From Theodoxus fluviatilis (Eukaryota; Mollusca; Gastropoda; Cycloneritida; Neritidae), in contig JAWQFJ010001183.1 in the NCBI GenBank assembly GCA_034096865.1, positions 5,001-69,000 of the forward strand: a DNA stretch of 64,000 nucleotides. The letters are read 5' to 3'. This document shows, piece by piece, positions 21,831-33,500 of the stretch (position 1 is the first letter of the stretch; each line of letters begins with the position of its first letter). The notes below the pieces were generated by a model. That model searched no databases and had not been told where the DNA came from. It saw nothing but the letters and a program-made list of their open reading frames with translations. Position numbers and translations under genes: made by a program.

Positions 21831-24779
21831 GTGCGTATGCAGGACCAGCTGAGGTGGATTGGCCATGTCATGCGACTGGACGATAGCCGCCTGCTGAAAC
21901 AGATTTTCTGAGGTGAGCTGACACACAGCACCAAGGTAATCCAATCAGACGCTACAAAGACACACACAAAAATACACTGTGGTCCTGCAAAATCCCTACG
22001 ATCTGATGGGAGGCTCTGACTGCTGACTGCAGTGTTTGGCGACAGCTGGTCTACAAAGGCACCAAGACCTTCAAAGCAGAGCACCTGGCCAGCCTCGACA
22101 GGAAACGCCAAGCCAGAAAAGACAAAACAGAAGTCCCTACTCCCGCTGCAGCAGCCTGCCCCATATGTGGACGTGCCTGGGCATCAAAGTTCAGCCTGAG
22201 GACATACATGAGACGCCACTGACATCATCTTCACAGAGCTAAGGACCGCAATGATATGTGTGTTTATGTGTGTGTGTATGTGTGTGTGTGCATGTCCTTG
22301 TGTGTATGTGCACCTGTGTGTGAATGTTGAGTGTGTGTGTGTGCTTCGTATGGACAGAACAAGATTCTCTTTGGAAATAATATATTTCCTCCCATCATTT
22401 CATCCTATCAGTGAGCACACCCTATCACTTTCAATTTTCGTTTAACTGTCATCAGTCTGTTTAGTTAACTATTTCTCACAGGAAGTCAAGTTTGCTTCTG
22501 TTCCTCACTCTGTGTCTGCTTGTCAGAACTTGGCAAAGATGGGTCAGGCAGTAGGCAGTCCTTCTCCTTGCAGCTGTCTGCAGGCTGACCACTGTCTGGA
22601 AGAGATCCAGTATCATCTGTACTGTTGTTGTCCAGTCTTCTTCGTTTGGCTGGGGGAGATGACTGGGCAACTTTAGCCTTTTCTACCTCCTATAAATATA
22701 GAGCATTAAAAAAATATACATAAATGGCAACAATTAATGCACACATTATTTGTATGAGCCTGTGTTTGTCATCTCTCTACTTTTGAAAGTAATACAAGGG
22801 GTATGATAATATTATAAGGACAAATAAAGCTAAACCCCCCCAAATTCCTGTTGACTTCCAAGACTGTCAAATGGATGAATTACCTGGGAAAATCCACGAT
22901 TCATCTGAATGGGAAATGACCTGGTTGATGGATAAACAAGTAATATGGGGAAGATAATATGCTGTTATAACTCACACTAACATACACATGACATCATTGC
23001 CGTTCCTTCTAAAACTGCATACACTTTACTTATGAAGAAGGTACTTTCTTACCAAGAAGGCTCTGGTGATGAGAATAATAAAAGCATCCTTACCTCTTGA
23101 TTAATCAAGAAGTTCCACAGTAATGACTCGATGTAATAATTAGTTCCTCCAACTATAATGGGTAATTTTCCAGCTTCAAGAAGCTTGTCGATCTTCGATG
23201 TCAAGGAAAACAAATAAGTTTCAAGGAATATCACATCATATTTTCCCTCAAAAAGGCCAGAAGTTGTGCATAAAGACATGACTAACAGACATGCTGGTAT
23301 GAAATGTCAAGAGATAAATTTGCAATAACAAACAATTAAAAAAATGTGTTACATGATCATTCTATCATTGAGCAAATGCTTCACTGCCATTATACAATCT
23401 TCAACACAAGGTTCTACAGCTGAACTGTCAAATAGGTTCACTTGCAGCACAAGCATCTTCACGCAGCTGGTAAGGCTGGCATGTGACTGTGGTTATGAGT
23501 AAATTAGTCATACATATATATCTACACATCTTATGTCTTACATAGACAACTTGGTATTATATATAGGGCCCTGAAAAATCTTCCACACAGTAATCTAGCA
23601 CACAGAATGCCCTTCATTTCCCCAGTCAACACTAAACTGCAGTGAAACTCACAACAAATCTTTTGCATTTTGCAAAATATGCACAAAAATCCTGTGGCAA
23701 AGAAAACATTCTGGCTTAAATTTCTCCTCTCGGAGAGAAGTTTTATGATCTGTTGATGATTCCCTCAGGTCATGGACAAAGTTTGGGCACCATCAAGGAT
23801 ACAAGAGGTAAAGCCGCATTTCTGAAGTCTGTGACGGTGATGGGAGAGTGCAACGGGCACAAATAGCTTATCAGGTGATGAGGAACGGCCGCTTGCTCTT
23901 GTGCAGTCACTTTGTTGGTAATCACATCCAGGCCTTTGTAAACCTGCAATTCAAAGCAGAACAAAATGCAGAATTTACTGTTGAATCATATAATTACTGC
24001 CAACAAAAGACTCATCCATGTCAACGATAATGTGGATTACAAAACAAAACGCGAAAGAATTTTCCTGCACCTAATTTTAAGCTCAGTCTTAGTGTATTGT
24101 AACTAACACTGTTACAGTGTTAGTCGGACGAATACATTCTGCACCGTAAGTTAGTGAATGACTTACACTTAGACAACAGCAAAAGTCTGCGATTTCACAG
24201 CATGTACAGGTGATCATGGATCAGTCCTCGACAGTGACCGGCACCGGTACTAGTTATTTTGTTTGTTTGTTATTTAAATTTCAAAAGAAAAGATGTCTAG
24301 TGTCGCCTTCTGCTGCAGCAGAAACATGAACAATACGGGTTGGGCGATGAACTCTGATTGCTACGCTCAGTGATTAAAGTTTATATCTTAACGAAAACAT
24401 TCTTACAAAGAACGAAAGCAAACATGATGAATAGAATGCATTACAGCACCGTTTTTCAGTGTCAACACGAGCACGTGCTAGTATTGAGACTGTTTCAATT
24501 CATGCTACTAGTTAACAAAAAGTCCGCTGAGTAATCGAGAACGCCAGACATGTCAGCACTTACCTGCATAGAATCAGCGCTTATGATCTCTCCATTGAAA
24601 GCCCGCCCTAGTTCGATGGCCAGTTTTGATTTCCCTGCGCCAGTAGCACCCAAGACAACTACGACAGGCAAATGGGAGGCCATCTTTCGCAAAGCCATAC
24701 TAAAAAGGGAAGTAACTCTCCTTGCACCGGGTGAACTTGATCGCCTCCCTTTACGTCTGGTTGCCCTGTGGTTTTCCAC
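14860..24779 (-). CDS. TRIT1: TRIT1: tRNA dimethylallyltransferase (12 coding exons, about 519 aa)
   Basis: The enzyme transfers dimethylallyl from DMAPP to N6 of A37 (i6A37) in tRNAs reading UNN codons; animal TRIT1 acts in cytosol and mitochondria. Twelve exons chain with matching phases. Landmarks: Arg-rich N-terminus (possible mitochondrial targeting); Walker A GATGAGKS (44-51); [26 protein letters not shown] (from 133); [52 protein letters not shown]; and a C-terminal U1/matrin-type zinc finger C-x2-C-x13-H-x5-H (476, 479, 493, 499). The human protein is about 467 aa. Extra length comes from the N-terminus and a Ser/Lys-rich linker in exons 4-5. The start may instead be the internal Met at residue 28 or 33. 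Intron 8 uses a GC donor. The last exon also appears at 14045-14130 beside a gap. Confidence 0.93.
15178..15452 (+). mobile_element. 3' end of a LINE ORF2 with C-terminal zinc-finger-like tail (fragment)
   Basis: One frame ends [15 protein letters not shown], then [19 protein letters not shown] and TGA, a CxxC...H...H pattern typical of the C-terminal tail of some non-LTR retrotransposon proteins. The upstream part is decayed. The beginning of the same piece is duplicated at 14363-14556. A sister fragment lies at 21839-22222. It sits in TRIT1 intron 11, antisense to the gene. Confidence 0.6.
15599..15621. repeat. Short (CA)n microsatellite
   Basis: About eleven CA units in TRIT1 intron 11, followed by a GGA/GGAGGG-rich purine tract at 15690-15765. 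Confidence 0.9.
15841..15937 (-). CDS. TRIT1: TRIT1 exon 11 (first half of zinc finger)
   Basis: Acceptor gccgctgcag, then [20 protein letters not shown] and [12 protein letters not shown], with donor gtaggg. It carries the two cysteines of the C-terminal zinc finger. Confidence 0.88.
16028..16425. repeat. Large imperfect (CA)n region in TRIT1 intron 10
   Basis: Long interrupted CA repeat with catgca and ttcacacat variants. The long open frames on both strands come from the repeat. Confidence 0.95.
16461..16570 (-). CDS. TRIT1: TRIT1 exon 10
   Basis: Acceptor cattcactttcag, then [20 protein letters not shown] and ILAAVLK, with donor gtgatg. It matches the human PPVYGLEVSDVSKWEE segment. It is followed on the intron side by a large CA repeat. 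Confidence 0.88.
17128..17205 (-). CDS. TRIT1: TRIT1 exon 9
   Basis: Acceptor ccattttaag, then [20 protein letters not shown] and NRFLK, with donor gtaagt. It corresponds to the human RYARKQNRWVKNRFL region, the basic tRNA-contacting part of the family. Confidence 0.94.
17230..17330. repeat. Low-complexity (CCCAA)n-like tract
   Basis: Variable aacccaacccaac and cacccactcac units, next to TRIT1 exon 9 on the upstream side. Confidence 0.8.
17505..17623 (-). CDS. TRIT1: TRIT1 exon 8, followed by a GC donor
   Basis: Acceptor tctgtttccag, then [20 protein letters not shown] and a tail ending KLLEE. The only donor that keeps frame with exon 9 is gaag|gcaagt, the consensus for a GC-AG intron. Reading on gives a stop 2 codons later. 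Confidence 0.9.
18237..18348 (-). CDS. TRIT1: TRIT1 exon 7
   Basis: Acceptor gtttcattgcag, then (V)[18 protein letters not shown] and [18 protein letters not shown], with donor gtaaga. It matches human LDERLDKRVDDMLAAGLL. Phases 1 and 2 fit the neighbouring exons. Confidence 0.94.
18480..18700 (-). mobile_element. tRNA-derived SINE or tRNA pseudogene (minus orientation)
   Basis: On the minus strand, atggctcagctggtagagca is a good internal-promoter A box with D-arm pairing gctc/gagc. The anticodon loop reads ctcttgg, as in a lysine-type tRNA. It is followed by a B box-like ggtttgattct. The acceptor and anticodon stems do not pair, so it is not a functional tRNA. A second perfect B box, gggttcgaaccc, lies about 100 bases downstream on the same strand. 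The word aacctctcga is repeated between them. Confidence 0.55.
19055..19320. repeat. Two direct copies of a ~65-bp sequence, 201 bp apart
   Basis: The block cttcccgacctactgatgc... at 19055-19120 recurs at 19256-19320 with a few substitutions, ending in ttaatgctgttcatggctta in both. It may be a fragment of a tandemly arranged element. Confidence 0.75.
19451..19496. repeat. Near-perfect palindrome (hairpin)
   Basis: acgcgaaaattcg faces cgaattttcgcgt, and the inner atagg/cctat also pair, around a short loop. Confidence 0.8.
19571..19890. mobile_element. Interspersed-repeat remnant with pentamer and ACAGAC tracts
   Basis: Contains a (ttcta)4 tract, paired gacgtca words, and the phrase gtccagtagtttttgagata followed by acagacagacacac. 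That phrase-plus-tract combination is common in invertebrate interspersed repeats. I cannot name the family. Confidence 0.4.
20165..20307 (-). CDS. TRIT1: TRIT1 exon 6
   Basis: Acceptor ctgcag, then [20 protein letters not shown] and later [18 protein letters not shown], with donor gtaggg after one base of the next codon. It matches the human segment from SLQVFEETG through ILWLHADQA. Confidence 0.92.
20626..20803 (-). CDS. TRIT1: TRIT1 exon 5
   Basis: Acceptor gactgtttcatcacag and donor gtgcgt, entering after one base and leaving after two. It encodes an acidic linker, then [20 protein letters not shown] and RRKIV, which matches the HPHDKRKVARSLQ block of human TRIT1. The open frame extends further 5', so an earlier acceptor (ctgcag near 20868) is possible. 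Confidence 0.8.
20964..21127. repeat. (GGAT)n microsatellite
   Basis: Long ggat array with ggac and gaat variants in TRIT1 intron 4. Confidence 0.95.
21783..21835. repeat. (GT)n microsatellite
   Basis: About 25 GT units, abutting the start of the LINE fragment at 21839. Confidence 0.95.
21839..22222 (+). mobile_element. 3' end of a LINE ORF2 with C-terminal zinc-finger-like tail (fragment)
   Basis: Begins [20 protein letters not shown], typical of the region downstream of the reverse transcriptase in non-LTR elements. After an in-frame stop and frameshifts it ends [37 protein letters not shown] and TGA. Clearly the same family as 15178-15452. It lies in TRIT1 intron 4, antisense to the gene. 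Confidence 0.65.
22250..22350. repeat. Imperfect (GT)n tract
   Basis: tgtgtgtg and tgtatgtg units directly downstream of the LINE fragment, possibly grown from its 3' tail. Confidence 0.85.
22509..22689 (-). CDS. TRIT1: TRIT1 exon 4 (Ser/Lys-rich linker)
   Basis: Acceptor ctatatttatag, then [20 protein letters not shown] and an acidic Ser/Asp/Lys-rich tract, ending phase 1 at donor gtgagg. Inclusion is supported by phase: exon 3 ends in phase 0 and exon 5 needs one leading base, which only this exon supplies. It falls at a weakly conserved insertion in the human protein. If the donor is not used, the frame runs to TGA after 6 more codons. Confidence 0.65.
23094..23192 (-). CDS. TRIT1: TRIT1 exon 3 (33 codons)
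   Basis: Acceptor gacatcgaag, then [20 protein letters not shown] and [13 protein letters not shown], and donor gtaagg. Phase 0. Joining to exon 2 gives the same length as human between DFRN and [13 protein letters not shown]. Confidence 0.93.
23803..23943 (-). CDS. TRIT1: TRIT1 exon 2 (47 codons)
   Basis: Acceptor tttgaattgcag, then [17 protein letters not shown]...HHLISYL...[11 protein letters not shown], and donor gtatcc. Phase 0 at both ends. It corresponds to VYEGLDIITNKVSAQEQ in human TRIT1. Confidence 0.92.
24564..24779 (-). CDS. TRIT1: TRIT1 exon 1 (72 codons, Walker A)
   Basis: Encodes an Arg/Ser-rich N-terminus, then [20 protein letters not shown] and EIISADSMQ, ending at donor gtaagt in phase 0. 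In-frame Mets at codons 28 and 33 are alternative starts. A start at codon 1 would give a basic leader suited to mitochondrial import. Confidence 0.9.
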
Positions 24780-24819
24780 AATGAAAAATTTCCAGAATAC
24801 GACTACCCAGGAAAGTGAC

Positions 24820-25490
24820 TGCTCGGCTCTGCGGCCATGTGGTTAGCGCGCTCGACCTGCAGTCGTTTGCGGCTAGTGGGTGCGGCGCTCGAGGCTGTGC
24901 AACTCCAGAGTTGTATCCTTGAGGAAGATGCTCAACTCACATACTATCGTTTCTCCTCACCCAGGAAAAAACAAAAAACAAAACAACACGGTTATCTGTG
25001 ATGGCACCATCATCATTCGCTATCCATCATCATCATTACACTATCGTGCGATTGTTTATTCTTTGTATGCAGCCATGAGCCAGCATCTGGTTGGAATGCT
25101 TCCCAGGGAGTGTGGAGTTGGTACTGCTACCTGATGTGTGCATCTTATCAGTCTGTGTTCGACGTCAGGTACCACTGAAGGATTAATCATGCTGTTTAGG
25201 AATGCCTTCCCTATGGTCTAAGAGAGACAACTGCGTATATTGTCTATCTCATTGTTGATTACTGCTTACTTCCCTTGTTTGTACATCCAAGTCAATCTTG
25301 AACGCAGCACATGTATAACATGTCTCGCCATGTAAGTTGTCCAAACGTTTTGCCCAATAAATAGATGGTTCCTGGAACATCGCCATGTGTCAATTGTGTA
25401 AGAAGGAACACTCGACCAATTCCGAACACATGCGGCCCAGTGATTAACGTGTAAAATGTAAAGCTGTTTGAGTCCTGGACATGGGGGATG
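24820..25490 (+). mobile_element. tRNA-headed SINE, interrupted
   Basis: The head reads ggctctgcggccatgtggtt, then agcgcgctcgacctgcagtc, with a degenerate B box near ggcgctcgaggctgtg. The body (tccttgaggaagatgctcaa; gaatgcttcccagggag) and the end (gcccagtgatta ... aaagctgtttgagtcc at 25435-25485) match the copies at 45.1 and 51.8 kb. About 225 bases between 25205 and 25430 do not match them, which suggests an insertion. It lies just upstream of TRIT1 exon 1. Confidence 0.6.
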
Positions 25491-25499
25491 TTGCTTTTT

Positions 25500-27450
25500 A
25501 AAACCCCACTTTAACCTTCACCACATTTAACCCCAGCCATGCCCCCTTTTCAGAGGTGGCTCCAAGGCAACTGACTCCTCAGTGTCCGAGGCACAATCAG
25601 TGCTTGCAGCATGTCTTTATTCCAGCGGCTCAACGCTTGAAACTTAGGGGCGTTTCCATGCAGACAACTGAGTGTTTTGAGATGGTTTTATTCTGTCCTG
25701 TTTTGTTTTCAGGGATCTTGAACAACTCGGCTTACCTCTAGATGTCAATAACATCTAATGCCACCACTGCCACTATCACCACCACCACCACCACCACCAC
25801 CACCATCACCACTACTGAATAACCCATTATGACCTACAGTGTGTGATGAAAACGGCTTCCTAAAACCTGAGTTTTTTCAGGGAAAAACACAAAGTCAACA
25901 ACACTCATTAAAAAATTATTATCTTCACTCCTATTCTTCATAGAAACAAGGAGTACACCACTGTCATGCAACATCTGCGTAGCATCCGGTCTGAAAGGGA
26001 GATGTAATGTGCACATAGCATCCGGTCATAATGGGATAAACAGCAACAACGTCAGCAGCAGAGAGTTAAAAACAATTTAATATTTATTTTGTATGCCTCT
26101 GGTTGAAGAGAAATGAAAATGTTCAAATGCAATTTACATCGAGGTTGATAAATTCCATTACACAATTTCTTATACTGTTCCAGAATTAAATGGTAATAAA
26201 GTTAACTGGTCTCATTTACTGGAAACTGTTTTATACAGTTTGGTAACTGGTACATGTACATAGTACTAAATATGGGCTTGCTCACACAATGGTGAAAGTA
26301 TATACACATCTATTGAACTGCAAGTGTTATGTTCACGAATATTCTGTGCACTGAATGATTTATTAAAAATTAAATACAGGCTAATTAAGGAAAAGTTGGA
26401 ATGGCAATAATGTGTACTGAAATGCACATTGTCTTTATCATAGCAGAGAGAGGATACACTTCCAAAGACACCAATCAAACAATCAGAAAAACAGCTGCAA
26501 AGTGCTAGCTGCCTAGAAGCATGAGACACTAAAAGCAGTGACAGACTAGCACAGCAATTCCAAATCGACAAATTGGCTCCATGTCAGGTTACCACTTCAA
26601 CACAGAGCTTCAACAAAAGGCAGCTTGCATAGTTTAAAAGCACTCATTATTTTGCAACAAAACCTAATCAACAATCTGTTAACCTTGCTGTCCGAACACC
26701 AACAGACATCATCACAGTCAGCTGCTAGTCTCATGGAACAACTGTGGGGGAAAAGAGCTGAAATAACATTCCAGTCATTCATATAAGGCTCACTGAACTG
26801 GCGGAAGTATTGGCAGGCTTGTATTCACATACATCACAGCCAAGCAGAGGCTTGTCACAATTTCTGATTTGCTGATCACTTCATACATTTGCAGTAAATG
26901 TGACAATTATGATAGACTTCTTTTGGCTATGCACCACTTTGATTAAAGTGCAACAATTCCAACACAAATGCACAATGAATGTACATGTACTGTTGTGCTG
27001 TCCCCAGTCATGGCTGCTTTATCTGCTACTACTGGTCACTGAATGATATAGAATAGCACACCTGCTCATAAACCAAATTCACACTGAAGATGAAGTTGAA
27101 TCAATTTAGCACCCTTGAAGCAAGCAATGCTGGACAAGCGCTGGTAACAGGAACAGGCCAGATGCAGTAGGGGAACACCTCGGTGCATGCAGGCAGCTGG
27201 AAAAGGTCTAGAACTGTCTTCGTTGTAAGGACATGCTACAGGCATGTATTTCTCAAGGGATATCATTTGTGTAGACAAATATGGAAGAACTAAGCTGCAA
27301 ACATTTTTCTATCAATGCTGTGTTTACCAGCAACAGAGCTCTTCAATGACAGACTTCCACACTAGCTGAACTACTACATATACTGTGACTAGGAAGGCAC
27401 AATACATTTGCAACTGGGATCCACACAACAAGTATTGAGGGTTCTCTTTC

Positions 27451-27505
<55 letters not shown>

Positions 27506-30500
27506 GAATACAATGTCTCAGATCCTTCAGATGATATCAACTTCAAGCAAGTCCAAGGAGAAATACCAAAGTAACAGCATCTGAATAAATGGTAAATTTA
27601 ATAGAAAACATGTTCAGATAAAACTCATCCTTTTCAGTAACAAAGCCGGTGCTACACATTCAAGAAGCTGTTTCCTTTAATTAAGATAATTTTACTTTGA
27701 ATACATGTTCAACATTGGTATGACCTTCTGACCTGAAGATAGAAAATAATCATTTTACAGCCTCAGACATGCCCCTTGTGATATCCAGGGACTACTTTGA
27801 CAAAAAGCTTTGCAAGACAACAAACTTGTTTTATAGTGTGCAATCACATTTTCAGAACTCCTGGACTAGCATGCCCGCCATAATTAGCTACGAAAGGAGG
27901 TTCTCTCCAAAGAAATGCAGCTTGCTTGAATTTTACTGTCTTGCCACTAGCAGATGCACTGACGTAATGCGTCATTGCTATCATAACGGATGAAAAGGAA
28001 AGAAAATGGGAAAAAAAGAAAGAAAGAAAGACATGCTGTGGCATCTTTCCTGTTATACTGGGAGGTGCTTTCAGTTTTGTCGTATTACACTAAGTTACAG
28101 AAACATGTTGTAATTCAAACATTAATGACATTAGCAGAAATAATATCATGAACGACAATAATTAATTGGAGCCAGGAAGAGAAGTACTGAGTGGGAATGA
28201 GATACTAAACATTGAGGAGGTGAATCTAGTTGTTTGTTCATGTCACAATCAGTTTGTGACAATTCTGTACAAAGAAACAATGCTCACTCAAGCATTATTC
28301 TCGTGGACTGACTGCTTGTGCAGTATTGCTCTTGCCATGACATATAGCTTTTTAGTAAATTTTCCTCAAAGTCTCCTTCTGCACATCAAGATGTCTGTGC
28401 AGTGCTGCAGTGAGACCACAACAATTTGCCCTTAATTAGAACATGTGAGTGAGACACTTGTCACCCTTGAAGGTGAGGTTGTTTAGGTTGAAAGTGGAAT
28501 GGGGATAGAGCTGACATACATGATTTGCATGACTTGAACAGTCTAGAAGACTAGGAAGCAGTCATCATATTCAATAGGATGCTACCTCTAGGACACGTGG
28601 TAGTTCAAGTTGCTTTCCTCCCAGACAAAACAGTGGTGTATTTCACCAGGTAAAAATGCAACTCTGTTTAGAATCATCCACCATTCTTAGTGTTTATGAA
28701 GTAAAAGATGTCAATGAATACATCTAAATAATATCACCATTAGATTATTATCATGTTTTTCCATGGACAGAGAGAAAATTTCCATAACTCTGTTTTACAT
28801 CCACAAAATTACTTGCAAGCAACAGTATGGTTGAGCTGATGAAAATATTAGGCATAAGATCTATTTGAGTTGCAATTGTGTCATTGGTTGTACAGGTCGG
28901 GATTGAAGACCAAACCAAGCATGCAAGACAACACATTCTCAACTCTTCAGATTTTAAAGTGAGAGCATGCGGGAGTCATGCCAAAAGCTGTATTACTCCT
29001 TCATGAGACAACACAAATTGGAAGACGAAAACCAAGACTAAGCAGTGCAAGCCTCATGCTCGTTCAGTTTTAAACAGGATTAATAAGAAAAACAACCACC
29101 ACATCCTAGAAACCAGTGAATCTGTTCACTATAGGTCATCTGCTAGACCAGGCATGCCCATGAGCACCAGTTAACGAGATCCACTAGTTTGGGTCATTAG
29201 CGCTGGGTAGGTTGTTGTCCCCCTTGTGCAAGAGCAATACTGTACTTCCAGATAGACTAGGCAAATCATTAGGACTTGTAATCAGTAGAGACTACTCACC
29301 AGTTAATAAAGCTTAAAATCTAAAGATTTTCCTAGTAAAATATATCATGGTAAAAAGAAGAGAGCAGAATTTGGAGGTTCCTTAGTTTGTTTTAAACAAA
29401 CTGTTACAGAGGCTGGATACATGAGAGGAAAAAAAAGAAACCCTTTCACACTGCTTCCATTCAGAATGAGTAGCTTTTTACTTCTAGCAACAATTACTCA
29501 ATTATGTAACAAAACAACACACACGTATCATGATCACATGTCTCTGAACAAAATTTACCATAATTCACAGTAGAGAGGTTGAGTGTTAAAAAAAAGAAGT
29601 TTAAAAAATTAGACCAACCAAGGTGAGACATGGGCAGAGTTGAGTAAAACCTCTGCAAAAGCCAATTACTATGAGAAAAGCAGGCAGAAACTCCAAAGAA
29701 ATCACAAGCATAACCCCCAAAACAAGCTTGCTTTTATGTGAGATTTTATTAATCTGTTCAAGCAAAAATAACGAAAAATTTCAGATGATTCAAGGCAGAG
29801 AGCAGAAAGTCATCACATTTTGAAATTAACAAAATGCAAACAAGTTCATGAATAATACCAACAATGGCACTAGTCTAAAGATCTTGAAACAGCCGTGCAC
29901 TCATCCTGCCTAAAGTGGGAAAACCAACATCAACAACAACAAAAAATACTCTGTAAGATTCCATAGTGCATCCTCAAGTACTTTTACAAAAACAAGCAAC
30001 AACATGTTTTCTTTAAACTCGGGGAAAAGAAAGATGAAAAAATGCAAGAGAAGTTAAAAAGAAGCAGGCAAACTGCATTATGGTTTATTCCAATAAATGT
30101 TTACAATGCTGCACTTTCCAAATTGTCTTCACTGGCTTCAGAGACAGACCCTGCCTAGTCAATGGAATCCCCCCCCCCCCCCCCCCCAAGAATCAGAATG
30201 CAAAAAAAAGCTTTATGAAAGAACTAGATCAAACTGAAATAAGTGTCATAAGTAAACAAAAATGAAAAAAAAAACTGAACCCATGAGAACAGTCCAAACA
30301 TGCACATGCACATACTCGATCATTTTCATTGAGAAAACAGCAAAGGCACACTTTGTAAGAAAACTCCAAGATGCGAGACACTGGATGTGGTTCAACAAGT
30401 ATGTACATCAAAATAGCATAACACTAATGCAAACCACGTGCTCTGAAAAGTCTTTAAAATGTGTACCTGTAAAGCATCATAACATACCTATTCTCACATC

Positions 30501-33500
30501 AGAAACAATATGTAATGTCATATTTACAACAACCTGAAAGGTCAGTTCATATCCTGGGAGCTACTCAGGATGGGTTTATAGTAGATGACACCTATAGATA
30601 CATGGTCAAACAATCCAAATATTTCTTGCTCAGGCAAAGTTGTTTTTGTACTTGGTGGAATTAATGAAGGCATAGAACATTGTATCCAGTACCTCTGGCC
30701 TATCTTGAAGCATACCAATCTAACTGTAATCATGGTGCATTTTCCCACTGACAAAATCCATGACAGAACTATTGCTTCTAATATTTCATGGAAGGCTTGA
30801 AGTAAGAAAATATGTGTACATCTCAAAGCTTAAATTTTTCATTTTAGCTAGAAATGCTTGTTCATAAACATGTTTCATTAAGATTTCACATATGTTAAAA
30901 ACATCAAATAGAACTGAGCAGCATAGGGAAAAAGCAAAACAACCCCTGGACATTTTCTTTTCTATATTTGCACAGAGCATCTGACAACAAAGAGTTCCAT
31001 CCCACTCCAAATGCATGCACACCATATGCATACAATGCAAATGTGTGTGTGTGTGTCTGTGTGTTTATGTGTGTGTCTGTGTTTATGTGTGTGTTTGTGT
31101 GTGTTTTACATGCCTCATTTTGTTTTACATGCCTCATGCCACACACCTTACTTGCCTGTGTACTTCTTTCTCTCCCAATGTAAAGGGAGTCTATTCTGAC
31201 CTAAAGTTTTCTTTTCATTCTAAACACAACTATTAGAAAGATTTCCCCCTTGTTTCTTCCAAATAGAATACTTCTCATGTGCATATTACTGTACCCAAAC
31301 ATTATGACAAATGTTTGTTTCAAGGATGAAAGAATAAAGGCATACAGGTAAATATTGGAAAAACTGAGAATGAAAACATTATTAAAAAATTTATTTGTGT
31401 GGCCTCAGACCAGCAAGGAAGTTGAGAAAACCCAATCTGACATGTATTTACACGATGAAGACACTGGAAATCTGGTCCTGCATGAGAAAATGCAGACCTA
31501 ACAACTAACAAGAAAATCTTATAGATGAATCACAAGTCTTGCATGTGATTATTGAATGGTTTCCCTTACAAATAAACTTCTCAACAACTCCCATGTACAG
31601 TTCATAAAAATCCAAACTCAACAATCTTATAAAGCTCAATGAAGTGTTTTACATGATTTATAAGCATAGACATAAAATATATATATATATTTTTTTTGTT
31701 TTTTTCTTTTAAGATATAGGTATTCAACGGAAACAGCTTGAGAAACTCAGAGTGAACTCTTCATGGTAAATCAAGTGTTCAGTTTCAGACCATTTCAAAA
31801 AAACAACATGTACAAAGCTAAAGGATGAAAAAAGAAATCAATAAACAATGAATATGTTTAACAACTAAAAAGAAAAGACTGATAAGGTTAAAAATTGGGT
31901 GAGCTATGAAAGAGCGGATGACATCTTGTAAACTAGACTTTAACAGCACCACTAGATCCAGGACTTGAGAATGAGACTGATGTCCTTCCCTGAAATACAC
32001 TGAATAAAAGAGAGGCTAAACAAACACAATGTAGTCTATTTTGAATACATCTTTTCTGCTCTGACATCATTACTTTGATCAGGAAAAGCAGCATACCCTT
32101 TGTCAAATTGGCCACATCTGTTCCTTTCTCTCCAACCAAGGCAGACAGTGGATCATGAATGTGTCAGCATTGCCTGAATGAAAATGCAGACTACATGATG
32201 AAACAAAACATAATAAAAGTAATAAATAAATATATTCGCAAGAGAGCCTCATGTACCTAACCACTTTCCAGTGAATGGTGTTGATTCAAAGAACAATACG
32301 CATTAGGGATATTTCCAAGACTTTGGGCCCATTCAAATAGTAAAAAAATTAAGTCTACTTAGAGAGCTTGAGCAAAGTGTAATTTGTACCCTTCTTGTTT
32401 GTTCATTCCATAACATGCCACTGTGGAGGCATTTCCCTTTGTTCACAAGTGTCAGTCACGATTTTTCAGATGATGAGCTGTTCTCACTTGGCATTGCCTA
32501 TCAGCTAAGATGGAAGAAAGAATAAATGAATACAATTTATTAATATAGACCTAAACATACGAAGCTGGGAATGTCATGGTTTGGATGCAGAAACATTGTA
32601 AAGAAAAGAAATGAATCATAAAGTCACTGAGCTATACAAATGTGTCTGTGAATTGACAGATAAAACTGGTGAAATATTTTGTGTTGTATATGTATTAACA
32701 AACTCAGTCGCTTCCGCTATGGTTCTTCCCCACCTCGCAGAGCACTATCACACAGTACTGAAAAAACCTCCAATATGAAATGTCATCCTTAAAATACAAG
32801 AAGCTTTAGCAGTGGAATAAATAATAGCAACAAAACAATGTGCATCCTCCATTATAATAATCATAAACATTTTCACAGAATCTATGTATCATCAAAAATT
32901 TGTTTAAAAAATAGGTCTACATATTCCTGAAGATGACCTGAAGATGATTTATTCTATATTATGCAGTAACTCATCTACATCAAGCACTAGACATGATTAC
33001 TTAGAGGGCAGCCATTGCAATGACAGGAAGGAAATACCCCCTTTCTCTGAGAAAAAAAGTGGGAAAAAGGACAGAAAAAATCCTAACCAGTCTTTATAGC
33101 TTGCCATGATGTATAATTTTATGAAAAAAGCAGGAATTGAAATAAAAAAGGCTGCATTGACCAGTGGTAAATCATGCAATTTACTGTCCACATTAGCATC
33201 AAAAGCTCTGGTACAAATAGGTAACAAATACTAGAAGTACAAATAATCTTCAACCATTCCTAAGGGGATTTTTTTTCTCTCTCTCAAAAAGTCATAGCTG
33301 CAAGCAACATTTACTCCATTTTTACACTATTTTTTCTGTCTTTTTTTTCTCCTCCTTAACACTTACTGGTACGCATGCATATACCGTAGTATGAGAGAGT
33401 TTGATAATGAGCACATCTGTTGGAGGGGAAAAACTATCCTCTATGCTTCACACATCACCAGGTAACATTACCACAGAAAGCTCACTATCAACACTGCCAA

